A DNA stretch of 34,815 bases from Methanofastidiosum sp. Lineage in GTDB: Archaea; Methanobacteriota_B; Thermococci; Methanofastidiosales; Methanofastidiosaceae. Made by a program: the position numbers and the translations under genes. Shown one piece after another: positions 16,483 through 23,967 of the stretch. The notes beneath the pieces were generated by a model. The model saw nothing but the letters and a program-made list of their open reading frames with translations, was not told the DNA's origin and searched no databases. Position 1 is the first letter of the stretch. The number at the start of each line of letters is the position of its first letter. The stretch lies in the NCBI GenBank assembly GCA_020854815.1, contig JAHKLW010000069.1, positions 1 through 34,815 on the forward strand, in the 5' to 3' direction.

Positions 16483-16938
16483 ATGATCAGAGTAAAAAAG
16501 AAGATTACAAAAATGAGAGGGTCCAGAACATGTGGCGGTGGCTGCTCCAAGAAAAGAAGAGGGGCCGGCCATAGAGGTGGGCGAGGTCTTGCCGGAAGCG
16601 GTAAGAAAAAGAAAACAAAATGGACAAGAACAATAATTACAATGCCTGGCCACGTTGGATCATATGGATTTTCTAGAGACTCCTATTTACGAAAAGATCC
16701 TTCATTCATAAATGTTGGATATATCGAAGACAAGATTCAAAATTTAATTGATAGGAATATTGCCGAAAAGAAAGAAGGAAAATTATATATTGATGTTTCT
16801 AAACTAGGCGTTAAGAAAGTATGCGGAAAAGGACAAATAACAGGAGCCTATATTATAACAGCAGAAGAATTCTCTAAAAAGGCAGAGGAGAAAATTTTAT
16901 TAGCTGGGGGAGAAGCTGTAGTTGCAGGTGACAATTAA
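16483..16938 (+). CDS. rpl15: 50S ribosomal protein L15 (uL15)
   Basis: The 151-residue protein has the Gly/Arg/Lys-rich archaeal L15 start (KMRGSRTCGGGCSKKRRGAG) and the RGGRGLAGSGKKKK segment. The L18e-like C-terminal domain carries KVCGKGQITGAYIITAEEFS. It threads into the 50S core during assembly. The last base of its stop codon overlaps the SecY start. Confidence 0.96.
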   Translation: MIRVKKKITKMRGSRTCGGGCSKKRRGAGHRGGRGLAGSGKKKKTKWTRTIITMPGHVGSYGFSRDSYLRKDPSFINVGYIEDKIQNLIDRNIAEKKEGKLYIDVSKLGVKKVCGKGQITGAYIITAEEFSKKAEEKILLAGGEAVVAGDN

Positions 16939-18311
16939 TGAGTGCTATTGAAGGATTTCGGCAAAGTCTATTTAGATTTTTACCTGAGGTTACATTACCT
17001 AAAAAACGTATTAATCTAAAGAATAGGCTCATCTGGAGTGGACTGATGTTATTAATCTACTTCATACTTGCTGAAATACCGGTCTATGGCATTACTGGTG
17101 ACCAGATTGATTATTTCTCAGGCCTTAGGGCCATCATGGCTGGAGAAAATGGTTCTATTTTAACTTTGGGCATAGGTCCAGTTGTTACTGCAGGTATTAT
17201 AATGCAATTACTTGCAGGGTCCGATATTCTTAAATTCGATCTTTCCTCCTCTAAAGGGAAAGCAGCTTTTCAAGGTACTCAAAAAATCCTGGCGATTTTC
17301 TTATGTTTCTTTGAAGCTGCAATATGGATATTAGGTGGAGCATTTGGTAGGCCTGATAGCTCATTTTTGATTGGTTTCATGGTATTACAGCTTGCTATAG
17401 GTGGACTTTTGGTATTAATGATGGATGAAGTTGTAACAAAATGGGGTTTTGGGTCAGGAATATCACTTTTTATTGCAGCAAATGTTTCTCAAAGAATATT
17501 ATGGGAAGCATTCAGTTTTGCCAAGTCACCAATAAATCCTGATGAATTTATTGGCGCCGTGCCTGCATTTATTAAATCATTTATAGACGGGCAACCTGTT
17601 TGGGTTAGAGGGGGATTGCTCCCCGATATGACACAAGTATTTTTTACCTTAGTTGTATTTGCTATAGTAGTCTATGCTGAAGGCATGAGATTGGAAATAC
17701 CTTTATCATATGGTAAGTTCCGAGGAGCAAGAGGAAGATACCCAATAAAATTCCTTTACGCTTCAAATATACCAGTTATTCTTACCGCAGCATTATTTGC
17801 AAATGTTCAGTTATTTGCAAGAATACTAACTAGCAGAGGAATCAATTTGTTGGGAACATTTAATGAGTTTGGGGGTCCAAAGAGTGGATTAATTTATTAT
17901 CTTACTCCCCCCCACAGCATTGAAGTTTTACTTAATGAGCCTTTAAGGGCAATCATATATTTGGCCGTCTTTATCGCACTTTGCGCTATGTTTGCTGTAC
18001 TTTGGATTGATTTGACAGGGATGGGGCCAAAGGAAGTTGCTAAAAAACTTCAGGGCTCAGGAATGCAAATACCCGGATTCAGAAGAGATATTAGAATATT
18101 AGAAAAAGTCCTCGATAGATATATCCCTCCGATTACAGTAATGGGGGGAATATTTGTTGGACTTCTTGCAGCGTTTGCCGATTTTACTGGAGCTCTTGGT
18201 ACTGGTACAGGAATATTATTAACCGTTGGTATTGTTTACAGAATGTACGAGGAACTTGCAAAGGAGCAAATGGGTGAAATGATGCCTGGATTAAGGCAAT
18301 TTTTAGGATAG
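16938..18311 (+). CDS. secY: Preprotein translocase subunit SecY
   Basis: This 457-residue integral membrane protein shows ten hydrophobic segments. The plug region and TM2 follow GITGDQIDYFSGLRAIMAGE; TM2 contains LTLGIGPVVTAGIIMQLLAG. The cytosolic loop YAEGMRLEIPLSYGKFRGARGRYPIKFLY between TM6 and TM7 contacts the ribosome. SecY forms the protein-conducting channel with SecE and Sec-beta. Many archaeal arrays place adenylate kinase next; here the EMC3-like gene follows immediately. Confidence 0.98.
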   Translation: MSAIEGFRQSLFRFLPEVTLPKKRINLKNRLIWSGLMLLIYFILAEIPVYGITGDQIDYFSGLRAIMAGENGSILTLGIGPVVTAGIIMQLLAGSDILKFDLSSSKGKAAFQGTQKILAIFLCFFEAAIWILGGAFGRPDSSFLIGFMVLQLAIGGLLVLMMDEVVTKWGFGSGISLFIAANVSQRILWEAFSFAKSPINPDEFIGAVPAFIKSFIDGQPVWVRGGLLPDMTQVFFTLVVFAIVVYAEGMRLEIPLSYGKFRGARGRYPIKFLYASNIPVILTAALFANVQLFARILTSRGINLLGTFNEFGGPKSGLIYYLTPPHSIEVLLNEPLRAIIYLAVFIALCAMFAVLWIDLTGMGPKEVAKKLQGSGMQIPGFRRDIRILEKVLDRYIPPITVMGGIFVGLLAAFADFTGALGTGTGILLTVGIVYRMYEELAKEQMGEMMPGLRQFLG

Positions 18312-18320
18312 GTGAAAATA

Positions 18321-18875
18321 ATGAGTATATATGATGCTATATTAAATCCCCTGTATAATGTGCTAGACATAGCATTTGGATGGCTATTTGCCTATGGGTC
18401 AATGTATGCCATTTTAGGAGTATCCATAGTGATAGGAACAACCCTTACATTAGTTCAGTACCTTCTTGTTGACCAAAAGGAACTCAAATCAATGAGAGAA
18501 GAGACTACCGCTTTTCAGAAAGAGATGCTTAATGCTCAGAAATCAAATGATAAGAATAGAATAAAAAAGCTCCAAAAAAAGAAAGGTAGAATTGATGAAA
18601 TGCAAAGGAAACTAATGCAAATGTCATTTAAACCATTGTATGTAACCATGATACCGATATTTATATTCTTTTCATGGCTCCGACAATCACCTGCTGCCGA
18701 TATTGTTGATCCAGTAGTCATTAAATTACCTTTTGACACACTTCTTGTACAAATGTTCCATAGAGGAAGTCCTCCAGGATTCCAGACTGGTGATTGGCTA
18801 GGCTGGCTTGGATGGTACATATTTTCAAGTTCAGTAGTATCGAATATAATTAGAAAAATAATGGGAATGGCTTAG
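18321..18875 (+). CDS. EMC3/TMCO1/YidC-like membrane insertase (DUF106)
   Basis: The 184-residue protein has three hydrophobic segments (about 22-48, 103-121 and 155-178). A basic, methionine-rich coiled-coil hairpin (about 50-100, with KNRIKKLQKKKGRIDEMQRKL) separates the first two. This is the layout of archaeal DUF106 proteins, which belong to the Oxa1/YidC/Get1/EMC3 superfamily and help insert membrane proteins. GGTGA at 18311-18315 points to ATG 18321, not the GTG at 18312. The position next to SecY is conserved and fits a role at the translocon. Confidence 0.9.
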   Translation: MSIYDAILNPLYNVLDIAFGWLFAYGSMYAILGVSIVIGTTLTLVQYLLVDQKELKSMREETTAFQKEMLNAQKSNDKNRIKKLQKKKGRIDEMQRKLMQMSFKPLYVTMIPIFIFFSWLRQSPAADIVDPVVIKLPFDTLLVQMFHRGSPPGFQTGDWLGWLGWYIFSSSVVSNIIRKIMGMA

Positions 18876-18887
18876 AGGTGAGAAATT

Positions 18888-19163
18888 ATGCCGAGACCGA
18901 TGTATAGATCAAGATCTTTAAAAAGAAAAAAGGTGAGAACGCCTTCTGGAAATGTAGTAACACATTACAGAGAAAAAAGGACGGGTACACCTCATTGTGG
19001 GGAGTGTGGAGCTATTCTTGGTGGAGTACCAAGAGGTTTGAGACCTTACGAAATGAGAAGATTACCAAAAACTAAAAAGAGGCCAGAAAGAAAATTTGGA
19101 GGAGTTCTCTGCCCCACTTGCACAAGCGACCTGATTAAAAAGGACGTAAGAGGACAAATCTAA
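18888..19163 (+). CDS. rpl34e: 50S ribosomal protein L34e
   Basis: The 91-residue protein starts MPRPMYRSRSLKRKKVRTPS and has a zinc ribbon formed by CGECGAILGG and the C-terminal LCPTCTSDLI. This four-cysteine pattern is typical of archaeal L34e. It has one base overlap with the cytidylate kinase gene. Confidence 0.97.
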   Translation: MPRPMYRSRSLKRKKVRTPSGNVVTHYREKRTGTPHCGECGAILGGVPRGLRPYEMRRLPKTKKRPERKFGGVLCPTCTSDLIKKDVRGQI

Positions 19164-19705
19164 TGCGTGTGACTATTGGGGGGCCACCAGGTAGTGGAAA
19201 AACAACTGTTGCGAAAATTGTTTCAAAAGAACTTCGATATAAACATATCTATACTGGAGATATTTTTAGAAATCTTGCTAAAGAAAAGGGAATGTCTCTA
19301 GAGGATTTTTCTATATTAGCTGAGAAAGATTACTCGATAGACAATGAAGTTGACCGAAGACAAAAAGAATTAGGAACTCAAGATAATATAATCCTTGAGG
19401 GAAGAATGGCAAGATTTATGATTGATCCTGATTTCAGCGTATGGATTACAGCCCCTTTTGAAGAGAGGGTTAGAAGGATAGCCCAAAGAGAAAATCTCTC
19501 ATATGACACAATATTTAAAGATACAGAAATTAGAGAAAAAAGTGAAATAAACAGATATCAAAAGATTTATAATGTGGATATATCTAATCTGGCTTCATAT
19601 GATCTTGTGATTAATTCCCTTAAGTTTAATGCAAAGGGAGTAAGCCAGATCATAATTGCAGCCGTAAATAACATATCACCGGTACCAAAGGGCGACCGGG
19701 TATAA
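19163..19705 (+). CDS. cmk: Cytidylate kinase (CMP kinase)
   Basis: The 180-residue P-loop kinase begins RVTIGGPPGSGKTTVAKIVS (Walker A at about 8-16). A YTGDIFR motif binds the nucleotide monophosphate, and a lid segment has RRIAQRENLSYD. It phosphorylates CMP/dCMP with ATP. The archaeal short form and its place between L34e and L14e are usual in Euryarchaeota. It starts at ATG overlapping the L34e stop (TAATG). Confidence 0.95.
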   Translation: MRVTIGGPPGSGKTTVAKIVSKELRYKHIYTGDIFRNLAKEKGMSLEDFSILAEKDYSIDNEVDRRQKELGTQDNIILEGRMARFMIDPDFSVWITAPFEERVRRIAQRENLSYDTIFKDTEIREKSEINRYQKIYNVDISNLASYDLVINSLKFNAKGVSQIIIAAVNNISPVPKGDRV

Positions 19706-19720
19706 ATTGGAGGTGACATA

Positions 19721-19975
19721 ATGGCAATGGAAGTAGGAAGAGTTTGCACAAAACTTTTAGGAAGAGAAGCAGATAAAAACTGCGTTATTGTAGAAATTGT
19801 AAATAAAAACTTTGTTGTTGTTTCAGGACCAAAGGAGTTAACAGGTGTTAAAAGAAGGAGATGCAATATAAAACATCTTGAGCCTTGGCAAGTAAAAATA
19901 AATGTCGAGAAAGGTGCATCTGATGATACCCTAAAGGCGGCCATTGAAAAGGCCAAGATAGAGGGGTACAGTTGA
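19721..19975 (+). CDS. rpl14e: 50S ribosomal protein L14e
   Basis: The 84-residue protein begins MAMEVGRVCTKLLGREADKN and has the KOW-like strand pattern CVIVEIVNKNFVVVSGPKEL, then GVKRRRCNIKHLEPW. This is the archaeal/eukaryal L14e family. GGAGGTGAC at about 19709-19717 is a strong ribosome binding site. It overlaps the Cbf5 start by 4 nt. Confidence 0.95.
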   Translation: MAMEVGRVCTKLLGREADKNCVIVEIVNKNFVVVSGPKELTGVKRRRCNIKHLEPWQVKINVEKGASDDTLKAAIEKAKIEGYS

Positions 19976-20943
19976 AAGGGTCCGATGGAAAAATATTATA
20001 CAAATCAAAGGACAAGACAAGTTCTAGATATGGAAAAAAACCCGAAGAACGAAATTTAGATGAACTATTGCAAAAAGGAATTGTCAATATCGATAAACCT
20101 AGAGGGCCTACTTCTCATGAAGTGACTTCTTGGGTAAAGAAAATTCTGGGCATATCCAAAGCAGGTCATTCAGGAACACTTGATCCTAATGTTTCAGGAG
20201 TATTACCTGTAACTCTTGGGAAAGCAACAAAACTTGTAAAACTTTTAATGACATCCCACAAAGAATATGTTTGCACACTTCATCTTCAAAAAGATGTCCC
20301 GAAGAATGACCTTATGCGAGTATTGAAAGAATACGAGGGAGTTTTATACCAAAAGCCACCGGTAAAAAGTGCCGTTAAAAGACGAGTGAGGACTAGAAAA
20401 GTTCATTACATAACACCAATTGAAATCGAGAACAGAGATGTGCTCATGAAAGTTGGCTGTGACGCTGGAACTTATATAAGAAAACTATGTTATGACATGG
20501 GCCTTTCATTGGGATGTGGTGCAAGTATGGAAGAACTAAGAAGGACTAAAACTGGAGTATTTGGTGAGGAATCTACGATACTACTTCAAGATCTCCTTGA
20601 TGCAAAAGTTTTCTCAATAGAAGAGAATAACGAGGATATCTTGAAGAAGTTAATAGTACCATATGAAATCGTTCTCGATCCACTAAAGAAGATATGGATT
20701 AAAGATACTGCTGTAGAAGCATTATGCCAAGGTTCAATACTTACTGCTCCAGGCGTATCTAAACTTCAAAGTGAAATTTCGAAAGGGGAAACAGTTGCTA
20801 TACTGACACTTAAAAACGAAGCAGTCTCACTAGCAGAAGCCGTAATGAGTTCTGAAGAGATATTAAAAAAGGATAAAGACATTGTTGCAAAACCACTTAC
20901 AGTTCTCATGGAAACAGGGGTATACCCAAGGACGTGGAATTAA
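19972..20943 (+). CDS. cbf5: tRNA/rRNA pseudouridine synthase Cbf5 (H/ACA RNP catalytic subunit)
   Basis: The 323-residue protein has the TruB-family core with NIDKPRGPTSHEV and the catalytic aspartate in GHSGTLDPNVSGVLP (D71). A second core motif is CDAGTYIRKLCYDMG. The C-terminal PUA domain spans about 235-315. With Nop10, Gar1 and L7Ae it forms H/ACA RNPs that modify rRNA, and it can act on tRNA U55 without guide RNA. The TTG start at 19972 has GAGGGG five bases upstream. Confidence 0.96.
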   Translation: MKGSDGKILYKSKDKTSSRYGKKPEERNLDELLQKGIVNIDKPRGPTSHEVTSWVKKILGISKAGHSGTLDPNVSGVLPVTLGKATKLVKLLMTSHKEYVCTLHLQKDVPKNDLMRVLKEYEGVLYQKPPVKSAVKRRVRTRKVHYITPIEIENRDVLMKVGCDAGTYIRKLCYDMGLSLGCGASMEELRRTKTGVFGEESTILLQDLLDAKVFSIEENNEDILKKLIVPYEIVLDPLKKIWIKDTAVEALCQGSILTAPGVSKLQSEISKGETVAILTLKNEAVSLAEAVMSSEEILKKDKDIVAKPLTVLMETGVYPRTWN

Positions 20944-21512
20944 TGCCTCACTATTATTCTGAAGATGTCACTGCTCCGTTGAAAATAGGAAGAATCTCGG
21001 AGATAATTTTGGGTAAAATGTATCAATTTGATATTGCACCTGGTGTATTTTCCCCAAAGAAAGTGGATAATGGTACTATGGCATTATGTGAATTAATGGA
21101 CCTAAATAGAGATAACAAAGTACTCGATATGGGATGCGGATATGGAGTTATAGGCATTGTTGCTTCCTCTTATACCTCTGAAGTTCACATGAGAGACATA
21201 AATAAAAGGGCAGTATATCTCACAAAAAGAAATATAAAGCTCAATAATGTCAAAAACGCATCGGTAAGTCAAGGAAACCTTTATGAGGGCATTGATAAAT
21301 ACAATGTTATATTGACAAACCCTCCAATATCTTCAGGGATGGATATAGTTGGGCTTATGATAGATGAAGCACCAAAACATTTATATGAAGGTGGAAATCT
21401 ACAACTTGTAATACGAAAAGGCGTAAATATTATAAAAAAGAGGCTAGAAAAAAGCTTTGAAAAGGTGAATATAAAGAAGAAATATGGATATTATGTTATA
21501 TTTGCTTCATAG
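20943..21512 (+). CDS. RsmC-like class I methyltransferase (probable rRNA/tRNA MTase)
   Basis: The 189-residue protein has the SAM-binding motif VLDMGCGYGVIGI, and the NPPI catalytic motif (TNPPISSGMDIV) typical of RsmC/RlmG-like N2-guanine or N4-cytosine methyltransferases. The N-terminal YQFDIAPGVFSPKKVDNGT matches the archaeal MTS-domain family. Its ATG overlaps the Cbf5 stop (TAATG), and the G of its TAG stop is also the first base of tRNA-Ser. An RNA target is likely from family and context; the exact site is unknown. Confidence 0.85.
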   Translation: MPHYYSEDVTAPLKIGRISEIILGKMYQFDIAPGVFSPKKVDNGTMALCELMDLNRDNKVLDMGCGYGVIGIVASSYTSEVHMRDINKRAVYLTKRNIKLNNVKNASVSQGNLYEGIDKYNVILTNPPISSGMDIVGLMIDEAPKHLYEGGNLQLVIRKGVNIIKKRLEKSFEKVNIKKKYGYYVIFAS

Positions 21513-21596
21513 CCGGGGTTGCTGAGCTTGGTACGGCGCGGGCCTGGAAAGCCCGTTCTCCTTTGGAGTGCATGGGTTCAAATCCCATCCCCGGCG
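21512..21596 (+). tRNA. tRNA-Ser(GGA)
   Basis: An 85-nt class II tRNA. The acceptor stem GCCGGGG pairs with CCCCGGC (21589-21595), with discriminator G. The anticodon arm is CGGGC-CTGGAAA-GCCCG, giving anticodon GGA. A variable arm (CTCCTTTGGAG) and T arm GGTTCAAATCC are present. CCA is not encoded and there is no intron. It starts on the last base of the methyltransferase stop codon and ends 13 nt before the S13 start, so it must be cut out of the polycistronic transcript. Confidence 0.96.
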
Positions 21597-21609
21597 CTAT
21601 GGTGATTAT

Positions 21610-22065
21610 ATGGATGAAGAAGTAAAAGGTATTGTTCGTGTACTAGGTACAAACATAATGGGAAACGACATCTTTGAAGTTGGCATATTGAAAATAAGAG
21701 GTGTCGGACCAGTTATGGCTAGGGCTGTAGCCCAAGTGGCAGGTATATCTTCAAAGACTAAAGTAGGGAATATACCTCCAGAGAAGATAAAGATAATTGA
21801 GACGATTATTGAGAACCCTATAAACAATGGTATTCCAGTATGGCTTGTTAATAGAAGAAAGGATTTTGAGACCGGCGAGAATGTACATGTCGTTGGACCA
21901 AAATTATTAATGTCATTAAGGGAAGACCTAAACAGGATGAAGAAGATGAAGAGTTACAAGGGCGTTAGACATCAACTTGGCCTGCCTGTAAGGGGGCAAA
22001 GAACAAAATCTTCATTTAGAAAAGGAACCTCATTAGGCGTACAGAGAAAGAAGGCAGCAAGGTGA
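21610..22065 (+). CDS. rps13: 30S ribosomal protein S13 (uS13)
   Basis: The 151-residue protein begins VKGIVRVLGTNIMGND and carries the helix-hairpin-helix-like IRGVGPVMARAVAQVAG and the C-terminal signature GVRHQLGLPVRGQRTKSSFRKG. It contacts P-site tRNA and bridges to the 50S. GGTGA at 21601-21605, four bases before ATG 21610, fixes the start; a longer frame beginning at GTG 21568 would lie inside tRNA-Ser and is not used. Confidence 0.97.
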   Translation: MDEEVKGIVRVLGTNIMGNDIFEVGILKIRGVGPVMARAVAQVAGISSKTKVGNIPPEKIKIIETIIENPINNGIPVWLVNRRKDFETGENVHVVGPKLLMSLREDLNRMKKMKSYKGVRHQLGLPVRGQRTKSSFRKGTSLGVQRKKAAR

Positions 22066-22070
22066 TTTAA

Positions 22071-22607
22071 GTGGGAGATCCAAAAAAAATTAGACGTAAA
22101 TATGATAAACCATCTCATCCATGGCAAAAAGATAGAATTGATTCTGAAAACGTATTGATGAAAAAATACGGACTTGCCAATAAAAAAGAGATATGGAAAG
22201 CTTTGAGTTTTCTTAGAAATGTAAGGAGACAGGCAAGAGCTCTATTAGCTAGCCACGATGAAGCATCAATGAGACAGACTACTGACCTTATCACTATGCT
22301 TCAGAAATATGGAATACTAAAAGACGAATCAACATTAGAAGATGTATTGACTTTATCTTTAGAGGATATCCTTGACAGAAGATTACAATCCCTAGTATTA
22401 AGAAAAGGATTGGCAAAAACACCAAAACAAGCAAGACAGTTTATTGTCCATAAACACATTCTGTTAAATGGCGCCAAAGTGTCAATTCCAAGTTATCTAG
22501 TTCCAAAAGCCATTGAAAATTCAATTGGATATTCTTCCAGATCATCCCTAAATGATCCAAGTCATCCAGAAGTCCCAAAAAAAACAGTAATTGAGGAGGG
22601 TAATTAA
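22071..22607 (+). CDS. rps4: 30S ribosomal protein S4 (uS4)
   Basis: The 178-residue protein has the archaeal N-terminal part [20 protein letters not shown] and an S4 RNA-binding domain ([42 protein letters not shown]). It is one of the primary 16S rRNA binders. It starts at GTG 22071 and its stop overlaps the S11 start by one base. Confidence 0.97.
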   Translation: MGDPKKIRRKYDKPSHPWQKDRIDSENVLMKKYGLANKKEIWKALSFLRNVRRQARALLASHDEASMRQTTDLITMLQKYGILKDESTLEDVLTLSLEDILDRRLQSLVLRKGLAKTPKQARQFIVHKHILLNGAKVSIPSYLVPKAIENSIGYSSRSSLNDPSHPEVPKKTVIEEGN

Positions 22608-23002
22608 TGCCAAAAGAAGGAGGAAGATGGGGGGTAGCACATATATACGCTTCATATAATAATACTCTTATTCATATCACTGACTTAACCGGTGCTGAAA
22701 CTATAAGTAGAGTTTCAGGTGGTATGATAGTAAAAACAGGTAAAGATGAATCATCTCCTTATGCTGCAATGAAGGCAGCAGCAAAGGCAGCCGAGGAGGC
22801 TATAGAAAAAGGTGTAGTGGCAGTCCACATAAAGGTTAGAGCTCCAGGAGGAAATAAGGCAAAGACTCCGGGGAGAGGTGCTCAGGCAACTATTAGATCA
22901 CTAACTAGAGCAGGGCTAAGAATTGGTAAAATAGAGGATGCTACACCTATACCTCATGATGGTACAAGAGCCAAAGGGGGCAAGAGAGGTAGAAGAGTAT
23001 AA
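22607..23002 (+). CDS. rps11: 30S ribosomal protein S11 (uS11)
   Basis: The 131-residue protein has [25 protein letters not shown], the [13 protein letters not shown] helix and the end [13 protein letters not shown]. It lies on the platform near the E site. GGAGG precedes the ATG. The last base of its stop codon is the first base of the RpoD start codon (TAATG). Confidence 0.98.
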   Translation: MPKEGGRWGVAHIYASYNNTLIHITDLTGAETISRVSGGMIVKTGKDESSPYAAMKAAAKAAEEAIEKGVVAVHIKVRAPGGNKAKTPGRGAQATIRSLTRAGLRIGKIEDATPIPHDGTRAKGGKRGRRV

Positions 23003-23787
23003 TGGAAATAGAGATATTCAAAAAAGACGACAGAGAAATAAAATTTTTAGTCAGAGGAGTTTCTGTGTCTTTAGTCAATGCTTTGAGACGTATATTTATT
23101 TCAGAAATGCCCTCAATGGCAGTTGACTATCTTAAGTTTTATAAAAATAATTCTCCAGTTTTTGATGAAATAATCGCACACAGAGTCGGTTTAATTCCCT
23201 TAAACAATGCATCCGAAATTTACATAACTCCTGAAGAATGTGGATGTAAAGAAGGGTGTGAAAAATGCTCAGTTACTTTATCTCTTGAAAAATCAGGACC
23301 ATGTACTGTTTACTCAAGAGACTTAGTATCAGGCGATTCTGATATTTATCCAATGCTTGAAGACATACCAATTACCAAACTTGGTGAAGGTCAAGAATTG
23401 AAATTTGATGCAGTAGCTAGAATTGGAACAGCAGAAGACCATGCTAAATGGCAGATAGCCAACGCGGCTTACAAATATGTTCCAAAAATTGAATTCAATT
23501 TAGATAAATGTGAATTTTGTGAAGAATGTGTTCCTAAATGCCCTAAAGAGATTCTTTACAAGGAAAAAGATCAGATTAAAGTAAAAGATATTTATGAATG
23601 CACAATGTGTAGGGCGTGTGAAGAAGTCTGTGAGCAAGGTGTAATTAAAATATCTTATGAAAATGATGCATTTATATTCTTTGTTGAATCATATGAGAAT
23701 ATGAATGTCAATGATTTAGTTAAAGAGGCTTTGGACATGTTGTCCACAAAATTGAGCAATTTAAAAAATCTCGTTGAAAACATTTGA
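23002..23787 (+). CDS. rpoD: RNA polymerase subunit D with two [4Fe-4S] cluster motifs
   Basis: The 261-residue subunit D (alpha/Rpb3 homologue) has the dimerisation motif SLVNALRRIFISEMP and HRVGLIPLNN. A four-cysteine segment at about 80-89 (CGCKEGCEKC) lies in the middle domain. A ferredoxin-like insertion carries two CxxCxxCxxxC motifs: C170, C173, C176, C180 and C200, C203, C206, C210. In several archaea this domain binds [4Fe-4S] clusters and affects D-L assembly. Retention of all eight ligands suggests two clusters. Confidence 0.97.
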   Translation: MEIEIFKKDDREIKFLVRGVSVSLVNALRRIFISEMPSMAVDYLKFYKNNSPVFDEIIAHRVGLIPLNNASEIYITPEECGCKEGCEKCSVTLSLEKSGPCTVYSRDLVSGDSDIYPMLEDIPITKLGEGQELKFDAVARIGTAEDHAKWQIANAAYKYVPKIEFNLDKCEFCEECVPKCPKEILYKEKDQIKVKDIYECTMCRACEEVCEQGVIKISYENDAFIFFVESYENMNVNDLVKEALDMLSTKLSNLKNLVENI

Positions 23788-23790
23788 AGC

Positions 23791-23875
23791 GCGGGGGTTG
23801 CCGAGCATGGTCAAAGGCGCAGGATTGAGGGTCCTGTTACGTAGGTATTCGTGGGTTCGAATCCCATCCCCCGCA
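23791..23875 (+). tRNA. tRNA-Leu(GAG)
   Basis: An 85-nt class II tRNA. Acceptor stem GCGGGGG pairs with CCCCCGC (23868-23874), discriminator A. The anticodon arm is CAGGA-TTGAGGG-TCCTG, giving anticodon GAG. A variable arm and T arm GGGTTCGAATCCC are present. CCA is not encoded; no intron. It begins 3 nt after the rpoD stop and probably ends the array transcript. Confidence 0.96.
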
Positions 23876-23883
23876 CTTTTTTA
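23876..23883 (+). terminator. T-tract terminator after tRNA-Leu
   Basis: CTTTTTTA directly follows the tRNA 3' end. The next gene is convergent, so this is the probable end of the array. Confidence 0.55.
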
Positions 23884-23967
23884 CCAGTAAGATTTTTAGA
23901 ATAGTAAATCCTATTTTTATTCATGGCAAGAGATAAGACTTACTTGCAGAAATTATATTATCTTTTA

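Noticed and set aside
21568-21609. Upstream GTG giving S13 14 extra residues
   Set aside because: It lies within the tRNA-Ser body; GGTGA at 21601-21605 is correctly spaced for ATG 21610.
22938-23126. Forward open frame spanning the S11/RpoD junction
   Set aside because: It overlaps two certain genes in another frame and its protein has low complexity without motifs.
23791-23875. Intron in tRNA-Leu
   Set aside because: Anticodon arm, variable arm and T arm are all of normal size; total length of 85 nt fits a class II tRNA.
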